NCBI RefSeq assembly: GCF_013408415.1
Contig: NZ_JACCAA010000001.1
Coordinates: 3,596,001 to 3,660,000, forward strand
Origin: Nocardioides daedukensis
Lineage (GTDB): Bacteria > Actinomycetota > Actinomycetes > Propionibacteriales > Nocardioidaceae
Direction: 5' to 3'
Length of the DNA stretch: 64,000 nucleotides
Shown: piece by piece, positions 55,655 to 64,000 of the stretch
Numbering within the stretch: the first letter of the stretch is position 1
Layout: each line of letters starts with the position of its first letter
Program-made: the position numbers and the translations under genes
Notes under the pieces: model-generated
Databases searched by the model: none
Told to the model about the DNA's origin: nothing
What the model saw: only the letters and a program-made list of their open reading frames with translations

Positions 55655-57040
55655 TCAGCGGTTGACGATCCGCTCGATGCCGGCCAAGGGGATCGGCAAC
55701 CAGGACGGACGGTTGCGCACCTCGTAGACGCATTCGTAGACGGCCTTGTCGGCCTCGTAGGCGTCGAGGAGCAGCTGCTCGTCGTCGCTCAGCTCGCGCC
55801 CGGCACAGGCGCGCAGGAACGCCGAGCGGTTGCGCAGCGTCCACTCCTGCCCGCGGTAGTCGCGCTGCGTCTCGCCGGTGCCGTCGGAGCCGGCGAAGAT
55901 CCTGGCCACGGCCAGGGCCGCGTAGTCGAAGGACCGGAGCATCCCGGCGACATCGCGCCACCGGGAGTCGGGGAGCACCCGTTCGGCCAGTGGCCTGGCC
56001 GGCTCGCCCTCGAAGTCGACGATCTTCCAGCCCTTGGCGGTGCGCAGCGTCTGGCCCAGGTGCAGGTCGCCGTGGATCCGCTGGACCGCGACGGCGTCGA
56101 AACCCGCGACCTGGTCGAAGATCGCGCTCAGCCCGGCGCGGTGCTCGGCCAGGTCGGGCACGACCTCGATCGCCGCGTCGAGACGGGCACGCATCGATCG
56201 GGCGAGCTCGGCCATCTCGTCGGGGCTGCGGGTCGCCACCGGGAACTTCTCGGCCAGCACCTCGTGGACCTCGGCAAGGGCCTCGCCCAGGCGTTCGCTC
56301 TCACCCGCGAAGTCACCCCCGACCTCGGCCGCGTGCAGGTCGGCCTCGGCATAGAGGTTGCGCACGCTGGCCTGGGCCAGCTCCCACCCGTCGCTGGCGG
56401 TGCGCAGGAACTGCTGCAGCATGCCGAGCTGGATCACCGAGCCCGTGGTCTGGCTGTCCGGGTCGTTCACCTCGAGCCAACCGAGCAACGCGGCCACGTG
56501 CTCGGAGCCGGCCTCGGTGAGGACGCGGTGTACCTGCACGTCCGGGTTCACCCCGGGCGTGACCTTGCGGAACAGCTTGAGCAGCGAGTCCTCGCCGAAG
56601 GCGACCGAGGAGTTGGACTGCTCACCGGTGAACGGCGAGGAGATCGCCGAGGTGTCGAGCTGGCTGCCCGGCAACCGGTGGAAGGCGAGCGCGCCCGGGG
56701 AGAGCGAGGGATCGGCGAACGAGGCCAGCAGCTGGCTCATCGCCTCACGATCGTGGATCGCGTCATAGACGTGGCTGCGGCCGAAGTCAGGGTCGTCCCA
56801 GACGCCGATCAGGGCATGCTCGAGCCGGTCGTCGGGACCGGTGCGGAAGGCCAGCGGCAGCTGGTAGAGCTCGCTGTCACCCTCGGCGAAGGTGATCTCG
56901 ACCAGGTCGATGGCGACCCCCGGACCCTCGTCGGGCAGCGGAAGCGTCCCGGCACGGCGTACGCCGGTGACTTGGAAGGTGCGGCCCTTGCTGGCGAACC
57001 AGCGGGCGTTCTTGATGAAGTGGCGCAGTTCGCTGTCCAT
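55655..57040 (-). CDS. mak: maltokinase
   Basis: Phosphorylates maltose with ATP to maltose-1-phosphate, the substrate of GlgE. 461 residues. The N-terminal cap domain (KNARWFASKGRTFQVTGV) is unique to maltokinases (Pep2), and the APH-like C-terminal lobe has IHGDLHLGQTL with the catalytic Asp and IVDFEGEPARP with the metal Asp. ATG 57040 shares one base with the treS stop (TGATG). In mycobacteria, the TreS-maltokinase complex works as a unit. Confidence 0.95.
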   Translation of the reverse strand: MDSELRHFIKNARWFASKGRTFQVTGVRRAGTLPLPDEGPGVAIDLVEITFAEGDSELYQLPLAFRTGPDDRLEHALIGVWDDPDFGRSHVYDAIHDREAMSQLLASFADPSLSPGALAFHRLPGSQLDTSAISSPFTGEQSNSSVAFGEDSLLKLFRKVTPGVNPDVQVHRVLTEAGSEHVAALLGWLEVNDPDSQTTGSVIQLGMLQQFLRTASDGWELAQASVRNLYAEADLHAAEVGGDFAGESERLGEALAEVHEVLAEKFPVATRSPDEMAELARSMRARLDAAIEVVPDLAEHRAGLSAIFDQVAGFDAVAVQRIHGDLHLGQTLRTAKGWKIVDFEGEPARPLAERVLPDSRWRDVAGMLRSFDYAALAVARIFAGSDGTGETQRDYRGQEWTLRNRSAFLRACAGRELSDDEQLLLDAYEADKAVYECVYEVRNRPSWLPIPLAGIERIVNR

Positions 57041-58779
57041 CAGGAGTCCTCGCTCGCGAAGGCCCCGTGCTGCGGCAGCCGGAACCAGTAGAAGCCGTAG
57101 GGAGCCAGGGTCAGCAGGTAGGGCAGCTCGCCGATCGCGGGGAACGGCACACCGCCCAGCAGCTCGACGGGTCGGCGCCCCTCCCACTGCCGCAGGTCCA
57201 GCTCGACCGGCTGGGGGAAGCGCGAGAGGTTGTGCACGCAGAGGATCACGTCGTCCTCGTGCTCGCGAACGTAGGAGAACACGCTGGGGTTCGAGCCGCC
57301 GAGGTCGCGGAAGTCGCCGAGGCCGAACGCGTCGTGCTGGCGGCGGGCGTGGATCATCCGGCGGGTCCAGTGCAGCAGGGAGGAAGTGTTCTCCATCTGC
57401 GACTCGACGTTGACGGCCTGGTAGCCGAAGACCGGGTCCTGGATCGCCGGCAGGTGCAACCGGCCGGGGGTGGCGGAGGAGAAGCCGGCGTTGCGGTCCG
57501 GCGTCCACTGCATCGGGGTGCGTACGCCGTCACGGTCACCGAGCCAGATGTTGTCGCCCATCCCGATCTCGTCGCCGTAGTAGAGGACCGGCGACCCGGG
57601 CAGCGAGAGCAGCAGCGCGGTGAAGAGCTCCATCCGGTTGATGTCGTTGTCCAGCAGGGGAGCCAGGCGCCGACGGATGCCGATGTTGGCCTTCATCCGT
57701 GGGTCCTTGGCGTATTCCTCCCACATGTAGTCCCGGTCCTCGTCGGTGACCATCTCGAGGGTGAGCTCGTCGTGGTTGCGCAGGAAGATTCCCCACTGGC
57801 AACCGTCGGGGATCGACGGGGTCTGCTCGAGGATCTCGGAGATGGGGTAGCGCGACTCACGGCGTACGGCCATGAAGATGCGCGGCATCACCGGGAAGTG
57901 GAAGGCCATGTGGCACTCCGTGCCGATCCAGTTCCCCTCAGGCGTCTGCTCGGGGCCGAAGTAGTCGACCACGTCGGCGGGCCACTGGTTGGCCTCGCAC
58001 AACAGCACTCTGCCGGGATAGTTCTCGTCCACGAACGTTCGGCACTTCTTGAGGAAGTCGTGGGTCTCGGGCAGGTTCTCCCCGTTGGTGCCGGGACGCT
58101 CGTAGAGGTAGGGCACTGCGTCGAGGCGGAAGCCGTCGAGACCCATGTCGAGCCAGAACGCCATCGCCTCGAACATCGCCTCATGGACCTTCGGGTTGTC
58201 GAAGTTGAGGTCGGGCTGGTGGGAGAAGAACCGGTGCCAGAAATATTGCTGGCGGACCGGGTCCCAGGTCCAGTTGCTCGGCTCGGTGTCGACGAAGATC
58301 ACCCGGGCGTCCTCGTAGAGCTCGTCGGTGTCCGACCACACGTAGAAGTCGCCGTAGGGGCCCTCGGGGTCCTCGCGACTGGCCTGGAACCACGGGTGCG
58401 CATCACTGGTGTGGTTCATCACGAAGTCGATGATCACGCGCATGCCCCGCTTGTGGGCCTCGTCGAGGAACTCGTGGAAGTCCTCGACGGTCCCGGCCTC
58501 GGGGAGGATGTTGGTGTAGTCGGCGACGTCATAGCCGCCGTCACGCAGGGGCGAGGTGAAGAACGGCGGCACCCACAGGCAGTCGACGCCGAGCCACTGC
58601 AGGTAGTCGAGCTTCTCGGTCAGGCCCTTGAAGTCGCCGGTGCCGTCGCCGTTGGAGTCGCGGAACGAGCGGACCAGCACCTCGTAGAAGACCGCAGTGC
58701 GGAACCAGTCCGGTTGGTCGGCCGGCCCCATGCCTGCGGCAGCGCTCCCGGTTGCCGACGGGGTGACGGGCAGGTTCAC
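57040..58779 (-). CDS. treS: trehalose synthase / alpha-amylase family
   Basis: Interconverts trehalose and maltose. 579 residues, GH13 subfamily 16: [53 protein letters not shown] (nucleophile Asp), CEANQWPAD (acid Glu), [12 protein letters not shown]. No fused maltokinase domain is present, as it is the next gene. GTG 58779 overlaps the glgE stop (GTGA). It feeds maltose to Mak. Confidence 0.96.
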   Translation of the reverse strand: MNLPVTPSATGSAAAGMGPADQPDWFRTAVFYEVLVRSFRDSNGDGTGDFKGLTEKLDYLQWLGVDCLWVPPFFTSPLRDGGYDVADYTNILPEAGTVEDFHEFLDEAHKRGMRVIIDFVMNHTSDAHPWFQASREDPEGPYGDFYVWSDTDELYEDARVIFVDTEPSNWTWDPVRQQYFWHRFFSHQPDLNFDNPKVHEAMFEAMAFWLDMGLDGFRLDAVPYLYERPGTNGENLPETHDFLKKCRTFVDENYPGRVLLCEANQWPADVVDYFGPEQTPEGNWIGTECHMAFHFPVMPRIFMAVRRESRYPISEILEQTPSIPDGCQWGIFLRNHDELTLEMVTDEDRDYMWEEYAKDPRMKANIGIRRRLAPLLDNDINRMELFTALLLSLPGSPVLYYGDEIGMGDNIWLGDRDGVRTPMQWTPDRNAGFSSATPGRLHLPAIQDPVFGYQAVNVESQMENTSSLLHWTRRMIHARRQHDAFGLGDFRDLGGSNPSVFSYVREHEDDVILCVHNLSRFPQPVELDLRQWEGRRPVELLGGVPFPAIGELPYLLTLAPYGFYWFRLPQHGAFASEDS

Positions 58780-60746
58780 AAGGGGCTCCTCACGGTCAGG
58801 ATGTGCGCGGACTCGACACCGGGGTCGAGTCGGACGTAGTTGTGCTCGGTCCAGTTCCAGGTCTGGTCGCTCAGCTCGTCGTGCACCACGAACGGACGGT
58901 GCGGGTCGAGACCGAGCGCAGGCAGGTCGAGATGGACCATCGTCTCGTGGGTGCCGTGCGGATCCAGGTTGACCACGGCGATCACGATGTCGTCGCCGGC
59001 GTGCTTGGAGAAGACCAGCACGGCGTCGTCGTCGCTGCCATGCACCACGACGTTGCGCAGCTGCTGCAGGGCCGGGTGCGCGCGACGCAGCTGGTTGAGC
59101 CGGGTGATGTACGGCGACAGGGTGCGGCCCTCGGCGGCTGCGGCGTCCCAGTCGCGGATCCGGATCTGGTACTTCTCCGAGTCGAGGTATTCCTCCGAGC
59201 CGGGCTTGAGTGCCACGTGCTCATAGAGCTCGAACCCGGCATAGACACCCCAGCTGGGGGAGCCGAGTGCTGCCAGCGTGGCCCGGACCTTGAACGCCGA
59301 GGGGCCGCCGTACTGCAGGTAGGCATGGAGGATGTCGGGGGTGTTGACGAAGAAGTTCGGCCGCATCAGGTGGTCCGACTGGTGGCTGACCTCGAGCAGG
59401 TAGTCGCCGAGCTCCTGCTTGCCGGTGCGCCAAGTGAAGTAGGTGTAGCTCTGGTGGAACCCGACGGCGCCGAGCGCGTGCATCATCGCCGGGCGGGTGA
59501 ACGCCTCGGAGAGGAAGAGCACACCCGGGTCCACCCGTCGTACCTCGGCCAGGAGACGCTCCCAGAAGGCCAGCGGCTTGGTGTGCGGGTTGTCGACGCG
59601 GAAGATCCGGACCCCGTGCGAGATCCAGTGGCACACGATCCGCAGCACCTCGTTGAAGATGCCGCTCGGGTCGTTGTCGAAGTTGACCGGATAGATGTCC
59701 TGATACTTCTTCGGCGGGTTCTCGGCATAGGCGATGGTGCCGTCGGCCCGGGTGGTGAACCACTCCGGGTGCGAGGTGACCCAGGGATGGTCGGGCGCCG
59801 CCTGCAGGGCGAGGTCGAGGGCGACCTCGAGGTCGAGCTCGCGGGCCCGGGCCACGAACGCATCGAAGTCCTCGAAGCTGCCCAGGTCCGGGTGGATCGC
59901 GTCGTGCCCACCGTCGGCGGAGCCGATCGCCCACGGCGACCCGGTGTCCTCGGGGCCCGGGGTCAGGGTGTTGTTGGGCCCCTTGCGGTTCACCTCACCG
60001 ATCGGGTGGATCGGCGGCAGGTAGAGCACGTCGAAGCCCATCTCGGCGACTGCGTCCAGCCGGTGCGCTGCGGTGCGGAAGGTGCCACTGGTGACCCGGC
60101 CGTCCGCGTCCTTGGTGGCGCCCTCGGAGCGCGGGAAGAACTCGTACCAGCTGCCGAACAGGGCGCGCTGCCGGTCCGCCCACAGCGGATAGGGCCCCTC
60201 GACGGTGACCAGCTCGCGCAGCGGGTGCTCGGCCAGGGCGGCGACGACCTCGGGCGACTCCAGCACAGCCAGGCGGGCGAGCACCGGACGGTCGGTGTCG
60301 CCGGCGGCCTGCGCGGCAGCGGTGAGGGTACGTCGTACGTCGGCGGCATCGGTGGGAAGCTCGGCGAGGAGGCGCTCGATCAGCAGCCGACCCTCGGTGA
60401 ACATCAGCTCGGTGTCGATGTCGGCAGGGATCTTGATCCCGGCGGCGTGCTGCCAGGTGCCCACGGGGTCCGACCAGGCATGGATCGCGAAGGTCCACGC
60501 CCCCTCCACGTCCGGCGTGACCATCGCAGTCCAGCGGTCCGGGACATCGGGATGCTTCGACATCCGCACCGGCGCGCGGCGTTGCCCCGCGGGGTCGGTG
60601 AGGACGACTTCGGCGCCGAGCAGGTCATGCCCTTCGCGAAAGACGATCGCGGTGACCGGCAACGGCTCACCGACGGTGGCCTTGGCCGGGTGGCGGCCAA
60701 GGTCGACGAGTGGTGTCACGTCCATGACGGGTATGCGTCCGACCAT
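58776..60746 (-). CDS. glgE: maltose-1-phosphate maltosyltransferase
   Basis: Extends alpha-1,4-glucan by transferring maltosyl from maltose-1-phosphate. 656 residues, GH13 subfamily 3. N-terminal helical and CBM domains; [10 protein letters not shown] (catalytic Asp) and [10 protein letters not shown] (catalytic Glu); [21 protein letters not shown] is specific to GlgE. ATG 60746 is chosen because the protein then starts [14 protein letters not shown] like other GlgE; the AAGGCT six bases before it is a poor -10. It heads glgE-treS-mak-glgB and is divergent from glgP. Confidence 0.95.
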   Translation of the reverse strand: MVGRIPVMDVTPLVDLGRHPAKATVGEPLPVTAIVFREGHDLLGAEVVLTDPAGQRRAPVRMSKHPDVPDRWTAMVTPDVEGAWTFAIHAWSDPVGTWQHAAGIKIPADIDTELMFTEGRLLIERLLAELPTDAADVRRTLTAAAQAAGDTDRPVLARLAVLESPEVVAALAEHPLRELVTVEGPYPLWADRQRALFGSWYEFFPRSEGATKDADGRVTSGTFRTAAHRLDAVAEMGFDVLYLPPIHPIGEVNRKGPNNTLTPGPEDTGSPWAIGSADGGHDAIHPDLGSFEDFDAFVARARELDLEVALDLALQAAPDHPWVTSHPEWFTTRADGTIAYAENPPKKYQDIYPVNFDNDPSGIFNEVLRIVCHWISHGVRIFRVDNPHTKPLAFWERLLAEVRRVDPGVLFLSEAFTRPAMMHALGAVGFHQSYTYFTWRTGKQELGDYLLEVSHQSDHLMRPNFFVNTPDILHAYLQYGGPSAFKVRATLAALGSPSWGVYAGFELYEHVALKPGSEEYLDSEKYQIRIRDWDAAAAEGRTLSPYITRLNQLRRAHPALQQLRNVVVHGSDDDAVLVFSKHAGDDIVIAVVNLDPHGTHETMVHLDLPALGLDPHRPFVVHDELSDQTWNWTEHNYVRLDPGVESAHILTVRSPL

Positions 60747-60876
60747 GCAGCCAGCCTTGCGGATCGGGATCGGCCACGCAAACGTTCCACTCCCACCGGC
60801 CGCCGCGGCACCCCGGTCGGCTTGCGCGGATCCGGTCGGCCCGAGGTGTTCATTCGACCTGTTCACCAGGGCTGGT

Positions 60877-60882
60877 TAGGTT
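60877..60882 (+). promoter_or_regulatory. -10 box TAGGTT, leaderless, glgP
   Basis: TAGGTT, six bases (CGTGGG), then GTG 60889. The 142-base gap between the divergent glgE and glgP genes contains little else that I can place. Confidence 0.5.
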
Positions 60883-60888
60883 CGTGGG

Positions 60889-63459
60889 GTGAGAGCCATT
60901 CGACGATTCACCGTCCGACCGGTCCTTCCCGAGCCGCTCCAGCCGTTGACCCAGCTGGCCACCAATCTCAGATGGTCATGGCATCCGCCGACCCAGGACC
61001 TGTTCGCCGAGATCGATCCCGAGGCCTGGCAGGCGGTCGAGGGTGACCCGGTGCGCCTGATCGGCGCGGTCGAGCCCGCGCGGCTCGACGAGCTCGCCGC
61101 GGACTCCGCGTTCGTGCGCCGGGTCGAGCAGGCTGCGGCAGGACTTGCGACCTACCTGGGCGAACCCTCGTGGTGGTCGCGCAACGTCGAGGAACCGCCG
61201 GGCTCCATCGCCTACTTCTCGCCCGAGTTCGGGGTGACCTCGGTGCTGCCGCAATATTCCGGCGGGCTGGGCATCCTGGCCGGCGACCACCTGAAGACCG
61301 CTTCCGACCTGGGCATCCCGATCATCGGGGTCGGTCTGCTCTACAAGCACGGCTACTTCCAGCAGACGCTCTCGCGCGACGGCTGGCAGGAGGAGACCTA
61401 TCCGGTCCTCGACCCCGACACCGCGCCGCTCTCGCTGCTGCGCGAGACCGACGGGAGACCCTCGCTGATCAGCATCGCCGTACCCGGTGAGGCGCCCCTG
61501 TGGGCGCGCATCTGGGTGGCCGCAGTGGGCCGGGTCCCGCTGCTCCTGCTGGACACCGATCTCGAGGAGAACGCCGGCGAGCTCCGCGCCGTCACCGACC
61601 GGCTCTACGGCGGCGGTGGTGAGCACCGACTGCTCCAGGAGCTCCTGCTCGGAGTCGGCGGGGTGCGTGCCCTGCGCGCGTTCTCCCGGATCACCGGGAC
61701 TCCCGCTCCGGAGGTCTTCCACACCAACGAGGGCCACGCCGGATTCCTCGGTGTGGAGCGGATCCGCGAGCTGACCGTCGCCCAGGACGGACCCGGACTG
61801 GACTTCGACACGGCGCTCGAGGTGTCTCGTGCGGGAACGGTCTTCACCACGCACACGCCGGTCCCGGCGGGGATCGACCGATTCCCGCGTGAGCTGATCG
61901 AGCAGTACTTCGCTGGCAACAGCCCCGTCCCCGGTGCGCCGGTCGACCGGGTCCTCGCGCTGGGCGCCGAGACCCACGACGGGGGCGACCCGGCCGTGTT
62001 CAACATGGCAGTGATGGGCTTCCGGCTCGCCCAGCGCGCCAACGGCGTCTCCCAGCTGCACGGAGAGGTCTCCCGCTCGATGTTCAACGGGTTGTGGCCG
62101 GGCTTCGACGAGGAGGAGGTGCCGATCTCGTCGATCACCAACGGCGTGCACGCGCCCACCTGGGTGGCCCGCGAAGTCTTCGAGCTCGCTTCCCGAGCCG
62201 GTGCCGACGTCAGCAGCGACCGGCCTGAGGTGTGGGACGTCGCCGATCACGTCTCCTCCGAGCAGCTCTGGTCGACCAAGCGCACCCTGCGCGAGCGTCT
62301 GGTCGAGGACGTCCGGAGCCGGCTGCGGACGTCCTGGCGACAACGAGGTGCGGCGCCCGCGGAGCTGGGCTGGATCGACTCGGTCCTCGATCCCGACGTG
62401 CTCACGATCGGCTTCGCCCGCCGAGTCCCCTCCTACAAGCGGCTCACCCTGATGCTCCGCGACCCCGCACGGCTCAAGGCCCTCCTGCTCCATCCCGAGC
62501 ACCCGGTGCAGCTGGTGATCGCGGGCAAGGCGCACCCGGCCGACGACGGCGGCAAGCGGCTGATCCAGGAGATGGTCCGGTTCGCCGACGACCCCGAGGT
62601 CCGGCACCGGATCGTCTTCCTGCCCGGCTATGACATCGCGATGGCGCAACCGCTCTATCCCGGCTGCGACGTGTGGCTCAACAACCCGCTGCGCCCCTAT
62701 GAGGCCTGCGGCACCTCGGGCATGAAGGCCGCCCTCAACGGGGGACTCAACCTCTCCATCCTCGACGGGTGGTGGGACGAGTGGTACGACGGCTCGAACG
62801 GCTGGGCGATCCCCTCGGCTGACGGGATCGGTGAGGAGGACCGTCGCGACGACATCGAGGCCAGCGCGCTCTACGACCTGGTCGAGAACGAGGTCGCCCC
62901 GCGCTTCTACGATCTCGACGCCGACGGCGTCCCGTCCCGCTGGATCGAGATGGTGCGGCACACCTTGAAGTCACTGGGCCCGCGGGTGCTCTCGACCCGG
63001 ATGCTCCGTGACTACGTGGAGCAGCTCTACCTGCCTGCAGCACGCGCGTCGCGAACCCTGTCCGAACCGGCGCGCGCCGGTGAGTTCGCAGCGTGGAAGC
63101 GACGTGTGCGCGACGGGTGGGACGTCGTACACATCGAGCACGTGGAGTCCCACGGTGTGGCCGACTCCGCGGAGATCGGCTCGAGCCTCCAGGTGGCCGC
63201 GTTCGTCTCGTTGGGCGAGCTCTCCGGTGACGACGTGGCCGTGCAGCTCGTGCACGGACGGATCGGTCCCGACGACGAGCTCGTCGAGCCGCGGACCCTG
63301 CTGCTCGGCGTCGGTGAGAGTTGGGCAGGCGGGCGGCACCGCTTCGAGGGCAGCTTGTCCCTGGATCGCTCCGGACCGTTCGGCTACACCGTCCGGGTGG
63401 TCCCGCGCCACGAGCTGGCCGCCTCGGCCGCCGAGACCGGGCTGGTCCGGATCGCCTGA
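60889..63459 (+). CDS. glgP: alpha-glucan phosphorylase (GT35)
   Basis: Releases glucose-1-phosphate from the non-reducing ends of alpha-glucan. 856 residues, the actinobacterial/thermophile type (RWSWHPPTQDLFAEIDPEAW; AYFSPEFGVTSVLPQYSGGLGILAGDHLK). The PLP-binding lysine is in YEACGTSGMKAALNGGL, and GWWDEWYDGSNGW follows. A ~170-residue C-terminal extension (FAAWKRRVRDGWDVVHIEHV onward) is normal in this class. It gives the GlgE cluster a breakdown arm. It is followed by a convergent lipase gene across a possible terminator. Confidence 0.95.
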   Translation: MRAIRRFTVRPVLPEPLQPLTQLATNLRWSWHPPTQDLFAEIDPEAWQAVEGDPVRLIGAVEPARLDELAADSAFVRRVEQAAAGLATYLGEPSWWSRNVEEPPGSIAYFSPEFGVTSVLPQYSGGLGILAGDHLKTASDLGIPIIGVGLLYKHGYFQQTLSRDGWQEETYPVLDPDTAPLSLLRETDGRPSLISIAVPGEAPLWARIWVAAVGRVPLLLLDTDLEENAGELRAVTDRLYGGGGEHRLLQELLLGVGGVRALRAFSRITGTPAPEVFHTNEGHAGFLGVERIRELTVAQDGPGLDFDTALEVSRAGTVFTTHTPVPAGIDRFPRELIEQYFAGNSPVPGAPVDRVLALGAETHDGGDPAVFNMAVMGFRLAQRANGVSQLHGEVSRSMFNGLWPGFDEEEVPISSITNGVHAPTWVAREVFELASRAGADVSSDRPEVWDVADHVSSEQLWSTKRTLRERLVEDVRSRLRTSWRQRGAAPAELGWIDSVLDPDVLTIGFARRVPSYKRLTLMLRDPARLKALLLHPEHPVQLVIAGKAHPADDGGKRLIQEMVRFADDPEVRHRIVFLPGYDIAMAQPLYPGCDVWLNNPLRPYEACGTSGMKAALNGGLNLSILDGWWDEWYDGSNGWAIPSADGIGEEDRRDDIEASALYDLVENEVAPRFYDLDADGVPSRWIEMVRHTLKSLGPRVLSTRMLRDYVEQLYLPAARASRTLSEPARAGEFAAWKRRVRDGWDVVHIEHVESHGVADSAEIGSSLQVAAFVSLGELSGDDVAVQLVHGRIGPDDELVEPRTLLLGVGESWAGGRHRFEGSLSLDRSGPFGYTVRVVPRHELAASAAETGLVRIA

Positions 63460-63473
63460 GCCGCCGAGGAGGG

Positions 63474-63495
63474 AGCGGGTGGGGGAGTCCCCGCT
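63474..63495. terminator. weak bidirectional terminator between glgP and the lipase gene
   Basis: AGCGGG (63474-63479) and CCCGCT (63490-63495) pair around a 10-base loop; TCTC follows on the plus strand. It lies between the two convergent stops. Confidence 0.4.
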
Positions 63496-63497
63496 TC

Positions 63498-64000
63498 TCA
63501 GCTGCCGATCGCCGGCAGGTGCAGCGTGCACCGGACCTTGCGCGGGTGTGCCGGGTCCAGGGTGTTCAGGACCAGGTCGGCCGCCGTGCGCGAGGAGACG
63601 ATCGAGAGGTGGTCGGAGAGGTCGAGACCGCACTTCTTCTGCAGGGTGATGTTGGTCATCCCCTCCTCGATGCCACTCGTGTAGGGGACCACCACCTCGT
63701 CCATGGTGGTGACGATGTTGGTGTAGCGCACGCCCTTGGTGGCCACACCACCCTCACGCACCGTGCGCAGGAACTCCGAGGGCGCCGTCATCTGCAGGCA
63801 GGCCTTGCAGACCGGGCTGCCGTCCACGGCGTCATAGCCGAAGGCCGCGGCCAGGTCGGGCAGTCCGCCGTTGGTGTAGGTGCCGTGCCACAGCGGGGCG
63901 AGACCGATGTAGTTGTCGACGTGCTTCGCGCCACCGAGGAAGCGCACGTAGTACTGCGGCATCAGGGTGCCCTGGGAGTGGCCGACGAGGTCGACCTTCT
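63498..64000 (-). CDS. triacylglycerol lipase-like protein, partial (N-terminus outside window)
   Basis: The last 167 codons of a gene that continues beyond the right edge. The first residues visible, KVDLVGHSQGTLMPQYYV, contain the nucleophile in GHSQG. TTMDEVVVPYTSG holds the catalytic Asp and SDHLSIV the His. Four Cys (CKAC, KKC and VRC) may form disulfides. This is the secreted actinomycete lipase type (EstA/LipA-like, Pfam Lipase_2 group). The signal peptide cannot be checked. Confidence 0.88.
   Translation of the reverse strand, partial: KVDLVGHSQGTLMPQYYVRFLGGAKHVDNYIGLAPLWHGTYTNGGLPDLAAAFGYDAVDGSPVCKACLQMTAPSEFLRTVREGGVATKGVRYTNIVTTMDEVVVPYTSGIEEGMTNITLQKKCGLDLSDHLSIVSSRTAADLVLNTLDPAHPRKVRCTLHLPAIGS

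Overview
The window is a stretch of ordinary chromosome from a high-GC actinomycete. The nearest match I can suggest is the Nocardioidaceae (Nocardioides-like); I infer this from gene content and order, not from any search. Pointers are strong GC bias at third codon positions, many GTG starts, start/stop overlaps of the ATGA, GTGA and TGATG types, the mismatch-repair nuclease NucS, the GlgE alpha-glucan pathway, an actinobacterial Rho with a long hydrophilic insert, and the order prfA-prmC-Sua5-wecA-atp-DUF2550. I see no insertion sequence, prophage, integrase, CRISPR array or replication origin. Almost every base is coding and no gap exceeds 300 bases.

Layout. 1-300: start of an SRPBCC-fold gene and a tRNA-Arg(CCG). 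0.4-6.8 kb: argS-lysA-hom-thrC-thrB, a tightly coupled lysine/threonine operon. 7.0-9.2 kb: rho with a repeat-rich disordered insert and a structured leader. 9.2-13.7 kb: an overlapping four-gene unit encoding a lone receiver protein, a membrane-anchored HEAT-repeat protein, a processive family-2 glycosyltransferase and a CHASE3-type histidine kinase. This unit is the best candidate here for an uncharacterised system. 13.7-14.9 kb: a Bcr/CflA-type efflux pump. 15.1-27.5 kb: rpmE, prfA, prmC, a Sua5-family gene, a WecA-like lipid-sugar transferase, two small AtpI/AtpZ-type proteins, the complete F1Fo ATP synthase (atpBEFHAGDC) and DUF2550. 27.5-29.3 kb: an ABC exporter pair.

29.3-46.7 kb holds carbon assimilation genes interleaved with unrelated ones. 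Cobalamin adenosyltransferase, ethylmalonyl-CoA mutase (meaA/ecm), 3-hydroxybutyryl-CoA dehydrogenase, crotonyl-CoA carboxylase/reductase (ccr), methyl/ethylmalonyl-CoA epimerase, acetyl-CoA acetyltransferase and the mutase chaperone MeaB together form most of the first half of the ethylmalonyl-CoA pathway for growth on C2 units. Interleaved are a ferritin-like protein, a STAS protein, a 54-residue Cys/Lys-rich protein, a D-amino-acid oxidase family enzyme, nucS, VOC and DinB proteins, a hydrolase, an EamA transporter and a Scy/FilP-like coiled-coil protein. 46.7-53.3 kb: small membrane proteins, a MarR regulator, an exported protein, a Ser/Thr kinase, a thioredoxin-TPR protein lacking its redox cysteines, and a GNAT-Nudix fusion. 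53.3-63.5 kb: the GlgE pathway (glgE-treS-maltokinase-glgB plus a phosphotransferase-fold kinase, with glgP divergent). The window ends inside a lipase gene.

The most striking regulatory pattern is a -10 box (TAGGCT, TAGGGT, CACAAT and similar) placed 6-8 bases before the chosen start codon in about 17 genes on both strands. This is the geometry expected of leaderless mRNAs. A second signal is a perfect 13-base inverted repeat that would hide the ribosome site and start codon of the DUF2550 gene only on transcripts reading through from the ATP synthase operon.
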